In this document: positions 9,020 through 16,267 of the stretch, in pieces | How positions within the stretch are numbered: position 1 is the stretch's first letter | Layout: the number at the start of each line of letters is the position of its first letter | Assembly: GCA_900548765.1 (NCBI GenBank) | Contig: URLU01000022.1 | Location: forward strand, 1-18,685 | DNA length: 18,685 bases | Reading direction: 5' to 3' | Source of the DNA: an uncultured Lachnobacterium sp. | Lineage (GTDB): Bacteria > Bacillota > Clostridia > Lachnospirales > Lachnospiraceae | Notes under the pieces: generated by a model | Database searches by the model: none | What the model saw: the letters and a program-made list of their open reading frames with translations, nothing else | Told to the model about the DNA's origin: nothing | Position numbers and translations under genes: made by a program

Positions 9020-10420
9020 TCACTGCATATCACCAGCTTCAATGCTCTGCGCTTCCGTTCCAGTTACTTCTGTACCAGAAGCTTCCGTGCCTGAGGTCTC
9101 GGTGCCCGGCTGTGGTGTCTCACATGTGTAAATCACATTTACCACCACATCATCAGACACATTTCCACTGTCGTCTGCTGCATGCAGCCTGACAGCATAG
9201 CTTCCTCCTGTCTTATTCTGGACTGCACTGCTTAAGGCTGCATAGTCAGAATCATCAATCACTGCTGTGGCAGAATAATTTCCATCTGATACTGTAACCT
9301 GATTCTTTATAAGTACATCCAGCTGTGACGAGTCAAAGCTGCCATCTGCCAGATACAGGTCACCCTTTGAGCTAATTGTCGGTTTTGTTGTATCTACAAC
9401 AATATACTGTGTAGCCGCTGTAGAAGTATTGCCGCGGGAATCTGTCGCGCTGTAGTAAATATCGTATGTGCCCGGCATATCAGTATTTACCGTACCTGAC
9501 GCTGTTACAGCCACTGCCTCTCCTGTCACAGCGGCTGCGGATACACCAGACATAGTATCAACAGCACTTCCACGCTCAACTGTTATACTTGCCGCACATG
9601 CAATAGTCGGACCTGTTGTACTCCATGGATTAGCAGGGTCCGGGTCGGTTGGATCCCAGCCTCTGCAAGGACTGTTCAAATCAATCCATGCTGCAGATGG
9701 CTTGCCAAGAGGTCCAGGATCCGGACTGTCATAAATCTCCACTGTAGTGCCGGATGGACAGTTATCTACAAGCCATTTTGCATCCCTGACTGAAAGTCTC
9801 ACACAGCCAAGAGAGGCGAAATCACCAAGCTTATTGTATTCCTCAGATTCAAGATTCCACTTATCTGTAGTATAATATGGCACTGAATGAAACATTATAG
9901 GACCATTTATTCTGTATGCATACTGTCCATATACATTTCCATATAATGCGCGCCATGTGTATTTAGTTGATGTCTTAAACACCCCAAGAGGTGTACCTCC
10001 ATTAAGTCCACAGGAACATACCATTGCCTTTATGGGCACCTTGTACTCTCCATTCTCATCCTTTGAGTATATGGTCACTGTGTTCATCTGACGGTTTACG
10101 CTTATATAATAGGGAAAATCCTCTGTCTTGTCCTTCGCTTTGTCTTTTCCCTCATATTCCACATTCTCATCTGAGTCATCCAGTGCCAGCTCTTCCTCGT
10201 AGTACTCTTTCTCAGATATTTCCGTCTCTGCTTCAGTGCTTGCATATTCCACTACTTCCACAGCCTGAGACTCTCGTTCTGTATTTTCTGCTGCAGCCGT
10301 GACCTCCTTTGCATTTCTGCTTTGTATGACTGCTGCTGATACCGCTGCTGCGGCTCCGATTACAATAATGATGCCCAGGGCTAGGGCGCACCATTTCTTG
10401 TGTGTCTTGATAAAATTCAT
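9020..10420 (-). CDS. Membrane-anchored L,D-transpeptidase (YkuD) with C-terminal Ig-like domains
   Basis: 466 aa. Residues 10-32 are a hydrophobic signal-anchor, followed by an acidic linker to about residue 100. The YkuD catalytic domain spans about 103-231, with MFHSVPYY (His178) and FASLGCVRLSVRDAKW (Cys206). It would form 3-3 peptidoglycan cross-links or attach proteins outside the membrane. Two Ig-like (HYR/DUF5011-type) units follow, about 270-345 (ending VVDTTKP) and 346-433. The tail is rich in SGTE-type repeats (TGTE/SGTE, 437-458). The usual SHGC active-site motif is SLGC here. The start is ATG with GGAG five bases upstream. The gene is divergent from the bacteriohemerythrin gene and ends in a hairpin. 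Confidence 0.9.
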   Translation of the reverse strand: MNFIKTHKKWCALALGIIIVIGAAAAVSAAVIQSRNAKEVTAAAENTERESQAVEVVEYASTEAETEISEKEYYEEELALDDSDENVEYEGKDKAKDKTEDFPYYISVNRQMNTVTIYSKDENGEYKVPIKAMVCSCGLNGGTPLGVFKTSTKYTWRALYGNVYGQYAYRINGPIMFHSVPYYTTDKWNLESEEYNKLGDFASLGCVRLSVRDAKWLVDNCPSGTTVEIYDSPDPGPLGKPSAAWIDLNSPCRGWDPTDPDPANPWSTTGPTIACAASITVERGSAVDTMSGVSAAAVTGEAVAVTASGTVNTDMPGTYDIYYSATDSRGNTSTAATQYIVVDTTKPTISSKGDLYLADGSFDSSQLDVLIKNQVTVSDGNYSATAVIDDSDYAALSSAVQNKTGGSYAVRLHAADDSGNVSDDVVVNVIYTCETPQPGTETSGTEASGTEVTGTEAQSIEAGDMQ

Positions 10421-10546
10421 TTTTTCTCCATTATTATTTTTAAAATTTTATAGTGCTTTTCTACTATATTAATGCTATACTATCCTTAATTTATACCATA
10501 AAAACATATAGACTATCAATAGAAGATAGACAGATAGGAGGATTAT

Positions 10547-11386
10547 ATGTACGAATTTACAAATGACTGTTTACTGAATATTGACACAATAGATAATGAG
10601 CACAGACACCTGTTCAAGCTCATAAATGACGCTTTTGCGCTGGTTGAGGAGACTGATGATGTGGCACCTGTTGCTAAAAATCTGCTGTCTTCCTTAAAGG
10701 ACTATGCCAATACCCATTTTGCCCATGAGGAAGCCTATATGGAGAGCATTAATGACCCAGAGCTTTCCCTCCAGAAAGAAGAGCATGCTGCCTTTGCTGC
10801 AAAAATAGATAGCTTCAAGCTTGATGATTCTTCGCCTGAGGCTGCAAAGAAATCCTTAAATGAGCTGCTCACTTATCTGGTTCACTGGCTCTATCATCAC
10901 ATTTTATCCAGCGATATGCTGATTGGCAAAATGCTTCCTATGGAAGATAAGTCTGAAAATGTCTTTGAATTTACTGACAAGTACAAGACCGGCATCGCCT
11001 TAGTGGATGATGAGCACCGCAGGCTTTTTGAAATAATAAGTGATACCAACGATTTAATCCATGACAATTTTATCCATGATAAATATGATGAAATCATGCG
11101 CCTGCTCTCTGAACTTAGAGAGTATACCCAGATTCACTTCCATGACGAGGAGGAGCTTATGGAGCGCATTAATTATCCTGGACTTGGAGCCCAGATGAAG
11201 GCTCACTCTGCTTTTGTTGAGCGGCTTGTGGGTATTAATCTGTCTGAGCTGGATGATATGGATGATAATCAGCAGGAATATCTGCTGGATTTGATTCAGT
11301 TTTTATTGAGCTGGCTGTCTAATCATATTTTGGGAACGGACATGAAGATTGGTGAGTTTATGCGGGAGCACAACATAAGCGAATAG
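10547..11386 (+). CDS. Tandem two-domain bacteriohemerythrin
   Basis: 279 aa consisting of two consecutive hemerythrin domains (about 4-131 and 140-274). Most di-iron ligands are visible in each: domain 1 His19, His57-xxx-Glu61, His80, His118 and Asp123; domain 2 His157, His197-xxx-Glu201, His220, His260 and Asp265. The family binds O2 (or iron/NO) at a non-haem di-iron centre; in an anaerobe it probably buffers oxygen or stores iron. In both domains the first His of the HxxxH pair appears to be Gln (QKEEH at 76-80, QMKAH at 216-220). AGGAGG lies five bases before the ATG. The 32 bp after the stop lead directly into repeat copy 1. Confidence 0.9.
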   Translation: MYEFTNDCLLNIDTIDNEHRHLFKLINDAFALVEETDDVAPVAKNLLSSLKDYANTHFAHEEAYMESINDPELSLQKEEHAAFAAKIDSFKLDDSSPEAAKKSLNELLTYLVHWLYHHILSSDMLIGKMLPMEDKSENVFEFTDKYKTGIALVDDEHRRLFEIISDTNDLIHDNFIHDKYDEIMRLLSELREYTQIHFHDEEELMERINYPGLGAQMKAHSAFVERLVGINLSELDDMDDNQQEYLLDLIQFLLSWLSNHILGTDMKIGEFMREHNISE

Positions 11387-11418
11387 AGTGCGACTAAGCG
11401 GTGCGAGATTTAGATTCG

Positions 11419-11637
11419 CAAACCTCCCACTCCAGGGGTTATGAGAACCGGGTGGCATACAGTGTATTTCCCAGAAAAAATATGAAGTCAGCCGCGGGAT
11501 TTTATCGCGGATAGGGTGTATAGATTTGATATACTTCTCCGTTTCCCACATGATGGACCCCCGCGACAGTTCATATTTTGTTCTGGTAAACAACTGTATG
11601 CCACCCGTTTTTCGTATGTCTTGAAGTGGGAGGTTTG
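11419..11637 (+). repeat. Long-hairpin repeat element, copy 1 (core on + strand)
   Basis: Outer arms CAAACCTCCCACT and AGTGGGAGGTTTG pair. Next, GGGTGGCATACAGT pairs with ACTGTATGCCACCC, then CCAGAA/TTCTGG and AAATATGAA/TTCATATTT, then CGCGGG (11493-11498) with CCCGCG (11560-11565). The enclosed core has CGCGGATAG at 11506-11514, CCGTT near 11539 and ATGGA near 11553. Weaker pairing may extend to 11401-11659. The right arm is followed by GTTTTT, so it might also terminate transcription from the hemerythrin gene. This 302-bp intergenic stretch holds no convincing gene. Related copies are at 13370-13583 and 15233-15447. Confidence 0.85.
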
Positions 11638-11688
11638 GGTTATCGTATTTATATTGCACATTTTATATATCGATATATGATTTGCTAA

Positions 11689-12084
11689 TTAATATTTTGG
11701 AAACTCATGCCCGCATTTCGGACAGTATTCGAAGTCCTCAGTGGTCTCAAAACCACAGTTACTGCATCGCTTATAGCTGTTGCTATAGCCGTTGTTATAA
11801 CCGCCTCTGTTTAATCTTGTCAGATGTTCCGGCAATATCTCGATATCCTCGCCTCTGGCGATTCTCTTACCGATTTCCGGGTTCAGTTCATATGTTGTAT
11901 TACAGCAGCTGATCTGCACATAATATCTCTTATTCCATTTGAAGCAGGGTATGAAGAAGAGCGACAGCACCATATAGGTCATGTAGACCTGATATCTGCC
12001 ATATCTTCCACATTGGCTGCATATTATCTGCTGATTGAAGTCTAAGTCCTTTCTTCCATCAGTTATTCCCATCATAAAAAACAT
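11689..12084 (-). CDS. Zinc-ribbon protein
   Basis: 131 aa from ATG 12084, which overlaps the stop of the amidohydrolase gene in a TAATG arrangement, with GGAGG ten bases upstream inside that gene. A longer frame to 12135 would lie within the neighbour and lacks support. It carries one CxxC near the N-terminus (ICSQCGRYGRY), a hydrophobic stretch MTYMVLSLFFIPCFKWNKRYY that may associate with membrane, a CC pair, and a C-terminal ribbon CSNCGFETTEDFEYCPKC (four Cys). This layout is known from small Firmicutes zinc-ribbon proteins of unknown role. The overlap suggests translational coupling to the amidohydrolase. Confidence 0.82.
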   Translation of the reverse strand: MFFMMGITDGRKDLDFNQQIICSQCGRYGRYQVYMTYMVLSLFFIPCFKWNKRYYVQISCCNTTYELNPEIGKRIARGEDIEILPEHLTRLNRGGYNNGYSNSYKRCSNCGFETTEDFEYCPKCGHEFPKY

Positions 12085-13310
12085 TATTTGTGTTCCTCCA
12101 GCCAGCGCATTGCTGTGTATGCATATACTGCACATCCGCTTGTGAGTGCTTCCTCATCAAATTTCACCATTGGATGATGCTGTGGATAGCGGTAGCCTTT
12201 GTCCGGCTGTCCTGCGGCTAAGGCGAGCATTATTGATGGCACCTCATGGCTTACATAGGCGAAGTCCTCTGATCCTGCGGATTTTGATGACTGTCTGCCT
12301 GTGCTCATGGCTGCAAGCTGGGCTACCGAGAATGTTCTCTGGGCTCCTAAGAGCTCTTTTACATATTTTTCTGCATTTATTGACAGATCCTTGTCGTTTA
12401 CAAGTGTAGGGCAGCCACTTCCGAATGTAACATCTGCCTCTGCCCTGAAGCTTTTTGCTATTCCTTCTGCGATTTCTGTCATTCGCTCCTTGATGAAGGC
12501 TCTGGTCTCCTCGTCAAAGGTTCGGATGCTGCCGCCCATATCGACTGTGTCCGGTATGACATTTGCAGCTACCCCTGCGTTCATTGTACCGATTGTGAGC
12601 ACTGCCTGATCTGACATGGCAAGCTCTCTGGCACTTATTTCTTCAAGTGCGATAAGAATATGGGCTGCTGCATTTAAAGGGTCTACTCCTGTGTTTGGCA
12701 TAGAGCCATGACAGCCTTTTCCCTGTACCTTTATATTGAAATAATCCGCTGCCGGTGCGCTGACTCCCGGTGCTGATACGATTACTGTTCCCGCCTCAAA
12801 TGGCATGCCCGCCATAACATGAATCATAAGTGCTGCATCCACGTCAGGATTTTTGAGCACGCCTGCCTCTATCATGTCCTGGGAGCCTTCAAAGATTTCT
12901 TCTGCCGGCTGGAACATGAGCTTTATAGTTCCCTGAATTTCATCCTCATGCTGCTTTAAAATTCTTGCAGCTCCCAAAAGCATGGAGGTGTGCATATCAT
13001 GTCCACAGGCATGCATGCGGCCGCTGTCTGATGCAAAGTCCACGTCTGCCTCTTCCCTTATTGGAAGTGCATCCATATCTCCCCTGATGAGGAATACCCG
13101 ACCCGGCTTTTTACCTCCTGCATTTACAACGAGTCCTGCTTTTCCACAGTCAATCGGCTCATAACCCATACTTATCAACTCTTTTTTGACATAGGCTTTC
13201 GTCTCTGTCAAATCAAAGCCTGTCTCCGGATGGGTGTGCAGATAGCGTCTGTCTGCTATGATTGTGTCCTTAAGCTGTATGGCTTCTTCCTTTATTTTCT
13301 CTGCGTTCAT
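12084..13310 (-). CDS. M20D family amidohydrolase (N-acyl-amino-acid / aminoacyl aminohydrolase type)
   Basis: 408 aa from ATG 13310 with AGGAGG eight bases upstream. The upstream 51 in-frame codons run through repeat copy 2 and are rejected. Metal and catalytic motifs: RYLHTHPETGFDLTETKAYV, FLIRGDMDALPIREE, GRMHACGHDMHTSMLLGAA (Cys102, His104, His107) and FQPAEEIFEGSQDMIEAG (Glu137/138); SAGSEDFAYVSHEVPS is near the C-terminus. The family hydrolyses N-acyl amino acids (hippurate, N-acetyl-diaminopimelate, N-acetylcysteine or IAA conjugates); the substrate here is open. A TATAAT box on the minus strand (13355-13350) could be its -10, placing the -35 at the edge of repeat copy 2. Confidence 0.93.
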   Translation of the reverse strand: MNAEKIKEEAIQLKDTIIADRRYLHTHPETGFDLTETKAYVKKELISMGYEPIDCGKAGLVVNAGGKKPGRVFLIRGDMDALPIREEADVDFASDSGRMHACGHDMHTSMLLGAARILKQHEDEIQGTIKLMFQPAEEIFEGSQDMIEAGVLKNPDVDAALMIHVMAGMPFEAGTVIVSAPGVSAPAADYFNIKVQGKGCHGSMPNTGVDPLNAAAHILIALEEISARELAMSDQAVLTIGTMNAGVAANVIPDTVDMGGSIRTFDEETRAFIKERMTEIAEGIAKSFRAEADVTFGSGCPTLVNDKDLSINAEKYVKELLGAQRTFSVAQLAAMSTGRQSSKSAGSEDFAYVSHEVPSIMLALAAGQPDKGYRYPQHHPMVKFDEEALTSGCAVYAYTAMRWLEEHK

Positions 13311-13369
13311 TTTGTTTACCTCCTGATATTTTCCCAGCATATTGTGTTTATTATACATATAGTTCCCAT

Positions 13370-13583
13370 ACTTCCCACATAATAGCCTTCGATAATCGGA
13401 TGATATGCAGTTGTTTTGCTGAAGAAAATATGAACTGCTGCGGGGTTCCATTAATCTGCGCAACGAATTTACCTATACAAATTTAAGTACACTATCCGCG
13501 ATTTGTGCCAGCAGCTAACTTCATATTTTTTCAGCAAAACAACTGTATATCAGAAGATTAACATAACCTCAAATGTGGGAAGT
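13370..13583 (-). repeat. Long-hairpin repeat element, copy 2 (core on - strand)
   Basis: Arms ACTTCCCACAT / ATGTGGGAAGT are followed by GATATGCAGTTGTTTTGCTG against CAGCAAAACAACTGTATATC, then AAAATATGAA / TTCATATTTT and GCTGC (13437-13441) with GCAGC (13511-13515). The core is inverted relative to copies 1 and 3, with CGCGGATAG on the minus strand at 13500-13492. It lies 60 bp upstream of the amidohydrolase start. The rest of the 440-bp gap holds a terminator (13607-13642) and no gene. Confidence 0.85.
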
Positions 13584-13606
13584 TTCAGCAAACTATCCCT
13601 ATAAAC

Positions 13607-13642
13607 AAAAAGAACAGTTCCGTATTGCTACACGAACCATTC
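13607..13642 (-). terminator. Intrinsic terminator after the DUF3793 gene
   Basis: On the minus strand GAATGGTTCGT and ACGGAACTGTTC pair with one bulge and two wobbles (13642-13612), followed directly by TTTTT. It is 110 bp past the DUF3793 stop and just ahead of repeat copy 2, so it would end the flavodoxin-DUF3793 transcript. Confidence 0.65.
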
Positions 13643-13751
13643 CCTTTGCGATCATTATTATATTATTGAAATTTTAGTTAATTACTATGGCATTGGGAAG
13701 TTTTCATATACTTCTCCAAATTATAACACCAAATCCTGGCGTTGTCGATTG

Positions 13752-14309
13752 CTATGCACTGACCGTCATATCATAGATACCCCTGCCTGTGCCATAGACT
13801 TTGATATATATCTCCTTGCAATGCTTGAGCTTGCAAAACAGACACATGGCCTCCTGTTCATTATGGTATACCTTCCATTCCCCACATGCTATACAGTCCT
13901 GACCTTTTTTCTCTATAAAGGATTTCACGTCAGGAAGGGGATAGCCTAAAAAGACTCCAATTTCGTGTGGGAAACATTCCTGGGAATTAATTCTCTCCTT
14001 TAGATGCTCCACACATTCTATAATATTCATGCTATTTTCATAGCCATATCCTGTCAGAAAATCCTGCACATCTGCTCTCGCAAGCTCCTTTGTCAGCAGC
14101 GATTTCCTGTACACATAGATTAAGTAAAAGTCATTAACATTTTTAAACAGCTCAATGTATACGCCCTTGCCGTTCATCCTGCGGTTCAGCCGGTCTATTG
14201 ACTCCCTGCACTCCTTGGGACTTTTAAATGAGTAGTTATACAAATTTGCCACCTTTATACCGGCAAGAGTCGGAGCTGCATTTCTGATTAAGCTTTCCTC
14301 AAACCCCAT
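13752..14309 (-). CDS. DUF3793 family protein
   Basis: 185 aa from ATG 14309, 4 nt after the flavodoxin stop. The frame extends to 14369 inside the flavodoxin gene, but the family normally begins near this point, and MGFEESLIRNAAPTLAGIKVANL fits that pattern. Other family signatures are YLIYVYRKSLL, FLTGYGYE, CFPHEIGVFLGYPLPDVKSFIEKKGQDC and GEWKVYHN. The function is not established; from memory such genes often sit next to flavodoxin or Feo genes in Clostridia, suggesting an iron or redox role (inference). There is no clear ribosome site, so translation is probably coupled to flavodoxin. It ends about 110 bp before a terminator. Confidence 0.85.
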   Translation of the reverse strand: MGFEESLIRNAAPTLAGIKVANLYNYSFKSPKECRESIDRLNRRMNGKGVYIELFKNVNDFYLIYVYRKSLLTKELARADVQDFLTGYGYENSMNIIECVEHLKERINSQECFPHEIGVFLGYPLPDVKSFIEKKGQDCIACGEWKVYHNEQEAMCLFCKLKHCKEIYIKVYGTGRGIYDMTVSA

Positions 14310-14313
14310 AGGC

Positions 14314-14745
14314 TTACAGCTCTGCGAGAGCTTTTCCAAGTGCCTTGCAGCTTGCGATTGCCTCATCATCCGGAGCCTCCTGAGCGATTACGCCCTCTCC
14401 GCCTATAACTGTGGCGCCGGCTCCTGTCATTCTGTCAACCCAGTCTCTCATCCACTGGCCATCTCCCCAGCCATAAGAACCGAATAGGGCAAGCTTTTTG
14501 CCAGATACGAAAGACTCAGCCTCTTCTACGAAAGGCTCCATCTCACTTTCCTCAAGCACCTCAGCTCCCATTGCAGGACAGCCCATTGCGAATCCCGGTA
14601 AATCCTTTATATCGTTTATGTTGACTTCTGATGGTGAGAGGAAAACTACCTCTTTACCAGCTTCCTTAGCGCCATCGCCTACAGCATTTGCCATAGCTCC
14701 TGTATTTCCACTCTGTGTCCAAAAAATTACATAAATCTTATCCAT
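14314..14745 (-). CDS. Flavodoxin
   Basis: 143 aa from ATG 14745, preceded by GGAGGG at seven bases; an earlier in-frame ATG at 14760 overlaps that ribosome site and is rejected. The FMN phosphate loop WTQSGNTGAMA is at residues 9-19, and the second FMN loop reads LFGSYGWGDGQWM. It is a short-chain flavodoxin, a low-potential electron carrier that commonly replaces ferredoxin under iron limitation. Two GTTAG-N6-CTAAC palindromes lie in its promoter region (14766-14781, 14793-14808), consistent with metal-dependent repression. DUF3793 follows immediately. Confidence 0.92.
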   Translation of the reverse strand: MDKIYVIFWTQSGNTGAMANAVGDGAKEAGKEVVFLSPSEVNINDIKDLPGFAMGCPAMGAEVLEESEMEPFVEEAESFVSGKKLALFGSYGWGDGQWMRDWVDRMTGAGATVIGGEGVIAQEAPDDEAIASCKALGKALAEL

Positions 14746-14765
14746 GATTTTTCCCTCCATTCTCC

Positions 14766-14781
14766 GTTAGTTGTAACTAAC
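14766..14781. promoter_or_regulatory. Operator-like palindrome 1 upstream of flavodoxin
   Basis: GTTAGTTGTAACTAAC is a nearly perfect 16-bp inverted repeat located 20 bp before the flavodoxin ATG. The form GTTAG-N6-CTAAC recurs three more times in the window, all near metal-related genes, and resembles DtxR/IdeR-family boxes (TTAGG/CTAA half-sites). The regulator is inferred, not seen. Confidence 0.6.
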
Positions 14782-14785
14782 TTTG

Positions 14786-14819
14786 AATATAGGTTAGTCT
14801 ATTCTAACTGCTTTGTCAA
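14786..14819 (-). promoter_or_regulatory. Flavodoxin promoter with internal operator 2
   Basis: A perfect TTGACA (14819-14814) overlaps the stop codon of the upstream HMA gene. The spacer contains the second palindrome GTTAGTCTATTCTAAC (14793-14808). The -10 is either TAACCT (17-bp spacing, weak) or TATATT (14791-14786, 22-bp spacing, better sequence but long). A protein on this box would block polymerase. Confidence 0.55.
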
Positions 14820-15172
14820 GAGTTTTCTTTAACTTTGTATCCTTTTCCTGTAATAGCGTCCTTAATCACCTGTATATCCACATCCCTGTCGCAGGAAATG
14901 GTAACTGTTTTCCTCTTAAGGTTAACCTTGGCTGAGGCTCCTTCAATATCGTTTACTGCGCCGGTTATTGTGTTAGCGCAGTTCTGGCAATGCATATCTT
15001 CAACCTGAAGGACATAGGTGTGGGTTATGGTGCCCTCAAGCTTTTTCTTTTTGGGCTTGTATGATGAACCGCCGCCACAGCAGCCACCCTCGCCCTTGAA
15101 GTGCTTGATGGACTCTCTTATTCCTAAGGCTATTGCTGCTGCCAGAATTATGATTATTATTACGTTGCTCAT
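14816..15172 (-). CDS. FeoB-associated-type Cys-rich membrane anchor fused to an HMA metal-binding domain
   Basis: 118 aa from ATG 15172 (AAAGGAA about ten bases upstream); the frame to 15223 lacks a ribosome site. Residues 1-18 are one membrane helix (MSNVIIIIILAAAIALGIRE), followed by a basic segment and CCGGG (31-35). This pattern is found in the short Cys-rich proteins encoded beside FeoB iron transporters. Residues about 50-118 form a ferredoxin-like HMA domain with the metal motif MHCQNC (Cys62, Cys65). This would be a membrane-tethered metal-binding protein or chaperone (Cu/Zn/Fe unspecified). No FeoB gene is in the window; the ZIP transporter is the upstream neighbour and repeat copy 3 lies between them. 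Confidence 0.8.
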   Translation of the reverse strand: MSNVIIIIILAAAIALGIRESIKHFKGEGGCCGGGSSYKPKKKKLEGTITHTYVLQVEDMHCQNCANTITGAVNDIEGASAKVNLKRKTVTISCDRDVDIQVIKDAITGKGYKVKENS

Positions 15173-15194
15173 ATTATGTACGTTCCTTTCCTGC

Positions 15195-15223
15195 GTTATA
15201 CATTTTACATTTTTACTTTTCAC
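15195..15223 (-). promoter_or_regulatory. Weak candidate promoter for the HMA gene
   Basis: GTGAAA (15223-15218) and TATAAC (15200-15195) are 17 bp apart on the minus strand, between repeat copy 3 and the HMA start. The -35 is only a partial match. Confidence 0.3.
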
Positions 15224-15232
15224 ATTTTTTAC

Positions 15233-15447
15233 GCTTCCCGCATTTAGGTTGTGTGTGAATCGGATAACATATAGTTATTCGCCAGAAAAAATATGAAGGC
15301 AGCACCGAGACCTAATCGCGGATAGGGTTTACAAATTTGTAAATTTATGTCCGTTGCCTGCTGTTATGGAAACTCGGTGCAGTTCATATTTTGTTCTGTC
15401 AAACAACTATATGCCATCCGATTATTTATGCTTGTGGGGCGGGAAGC
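15233..15447 (+). repeat. Long-hairpin repeat element, copy 3 (core on + strand)
   Basis: Outer arms GCTTCCCGC / GCGGGAAGC pair. AATCGGAT / ATCCGATT follow, then CATATAGTT / AACTATATG and AAATATGAA / TTCATATTT, then a perfect 8-bp inner stem GCACCGAG (15302-15309) / CTCGGTGC (15373-15380). The core has CGCGGATAG at 15317-15325, CCGTT near 15351 and ATGGA near 15366. The 16-nt string TTCATATTTTGTTCTG is identical to copy 1. It ends 12 bp before the ZIP stop codon and fills most of the 287-bp gap. Confidence 0.85.
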
Positions 15448-15459
15448 TGATTTACAATA

Positions 15460-16236
15460 TTAACCGAATGCTATATCGAGAACCATCATACCTGCAAATC
15501 CAACCATAAATGATATGGTCGCCCAATTAGAGTGCTTTCCCTCTGACATCTCAGGAATCAGCTCCTCAACCACAACGTATATCATGGCTCCTGCCGCAAA
15601 GCTTAGTAAGACCGGCATAAAGGGCACTATGATTGATGCAAGAAGTATGGTTATAATTCCTGCAATTGGTTCCACCGCGCCTGAGAGTATGCCCTGAATA
15701 CATGCCTTGCCCTTGCTCATGCCGTTGGCGTGAAGGGGCATTGATATGATAGCACCCTCGGGGAAGTTTTGTATGGCTATACCTATGGATAAGGATAAGG
15801 CTGCTGAGATTGTCACCAGTGAATTGCCCTGTAACCAGCCTGCGTATAGCACTCCTACCGCCATTCCCTCCGGTATGTTATGTATAACCACTGCCAGCAC
15901 TAGCATGGTTGTCTTCCTCAGGCTGCTCTTTGGTCCCTCTACTGATTCATCCATGTGCATATGGGGTGTCAGCACATCCAACAGCAGGAGGAAAATCATT
16001 CCTATGCAAAAGCCAAGTGCCGTTGGAATCACCGCCAGCCTGCCCATGCTCTGCTTTGCCTGCTCCACCGCCGGTATCAAAAGGCTCCAGAAGGATGCCG
16101 ACACCATTACTCCTGCCGCAAAGCCTGTCAGTATTCTCTGGATGCCGATATCTATTTGTTTTTTCATAAACAGAACCATCATGGCTCCAAGGGATGTTCC
16201 CACAAATGGAATCATAAGTCCGATAAACACGCTCAT
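15460..16236 (-). CDS. ZIP family divalent metal transporter (GufA/ZupT-like)
   Basis: 258 aa with about eight hydrophobic helices. Metal-site motifs are HNIPEG (119-124) and QNFPEG (156-161). A short acidic loop with PHMHMDES (91-98) is typical of the ZIP variable region. The family imports Zn2+, sometimes Fe2+ or Mn2+, into the cytoplasm. ATG 16236 follows AGGAGG at seven bases. GTTAG-N6-CTAAC boxes upstream (16268-16283 and 16352-16367) suggest repression when metal is sufficient. It is separated from aroE by a terminator, so it has its own promoter. Confidence 0.92.
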   Translation of the reverse strand: MSVFIGLMIPFVGTSLGAMMVLFMKKQIDIGIQRILTGFAAGVMVSASFWSLLIPAVEQAKQSMGRLAVIPTALGFCIGMIFLLLLDVLTPHMHMDESVEGPKSSLRKTTMLVLAVVIHNIPEGMAVGVLYAGWLQGNSLVTISAALSLSIGIAIQNFPEGAIISMPLHANGMSKGKACIQGILSGAVEPIAGIITILLASIIVPFMPVLLSFAAGAMIYVVVEELIPEMSEGKHSNWATISFMVGFAGMMVLDIAFG

Positions 16237-16267
16237 TATTCCGCCTCCTTTTATATAACTAATATAT

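Noticed and set aside
11303..11659. Minus-strand open frame of 118 codons between hemerythrin and the zinc-ribbon gene
   Set aside because: It lies across repeat copy 1 and the hemerythrin 3' end, has no ribosome site, and its composition simply follows the hairpin arms.
11665..11678. Perfect palindrome ATATATCGATATAT
   Set aside because: A short AT-rich palindrome of this kind is expected by chance; nothing supports a function.
13311..13463. N-terminal extension of the amidohydrolase
   Set aside because: It runs through the arm of repeat copy 2; AGGAGG before ATG 13310 and the family's normal N-terminus fix the shorter start.
13690..13730. Possible fourth, decayed copy of the hairpin repeat (GGGAAGTTTTCATATACTTCTCC region)
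   Set aside because: Only short resemblance to repeat ends; no core motif and no long complementary arm.
14310..14369. Longer DUF3793 start inside the flavodoxin gene
   Set aside because: No ribosome site; the family's conserved N-terminus begins at ATG 14309.
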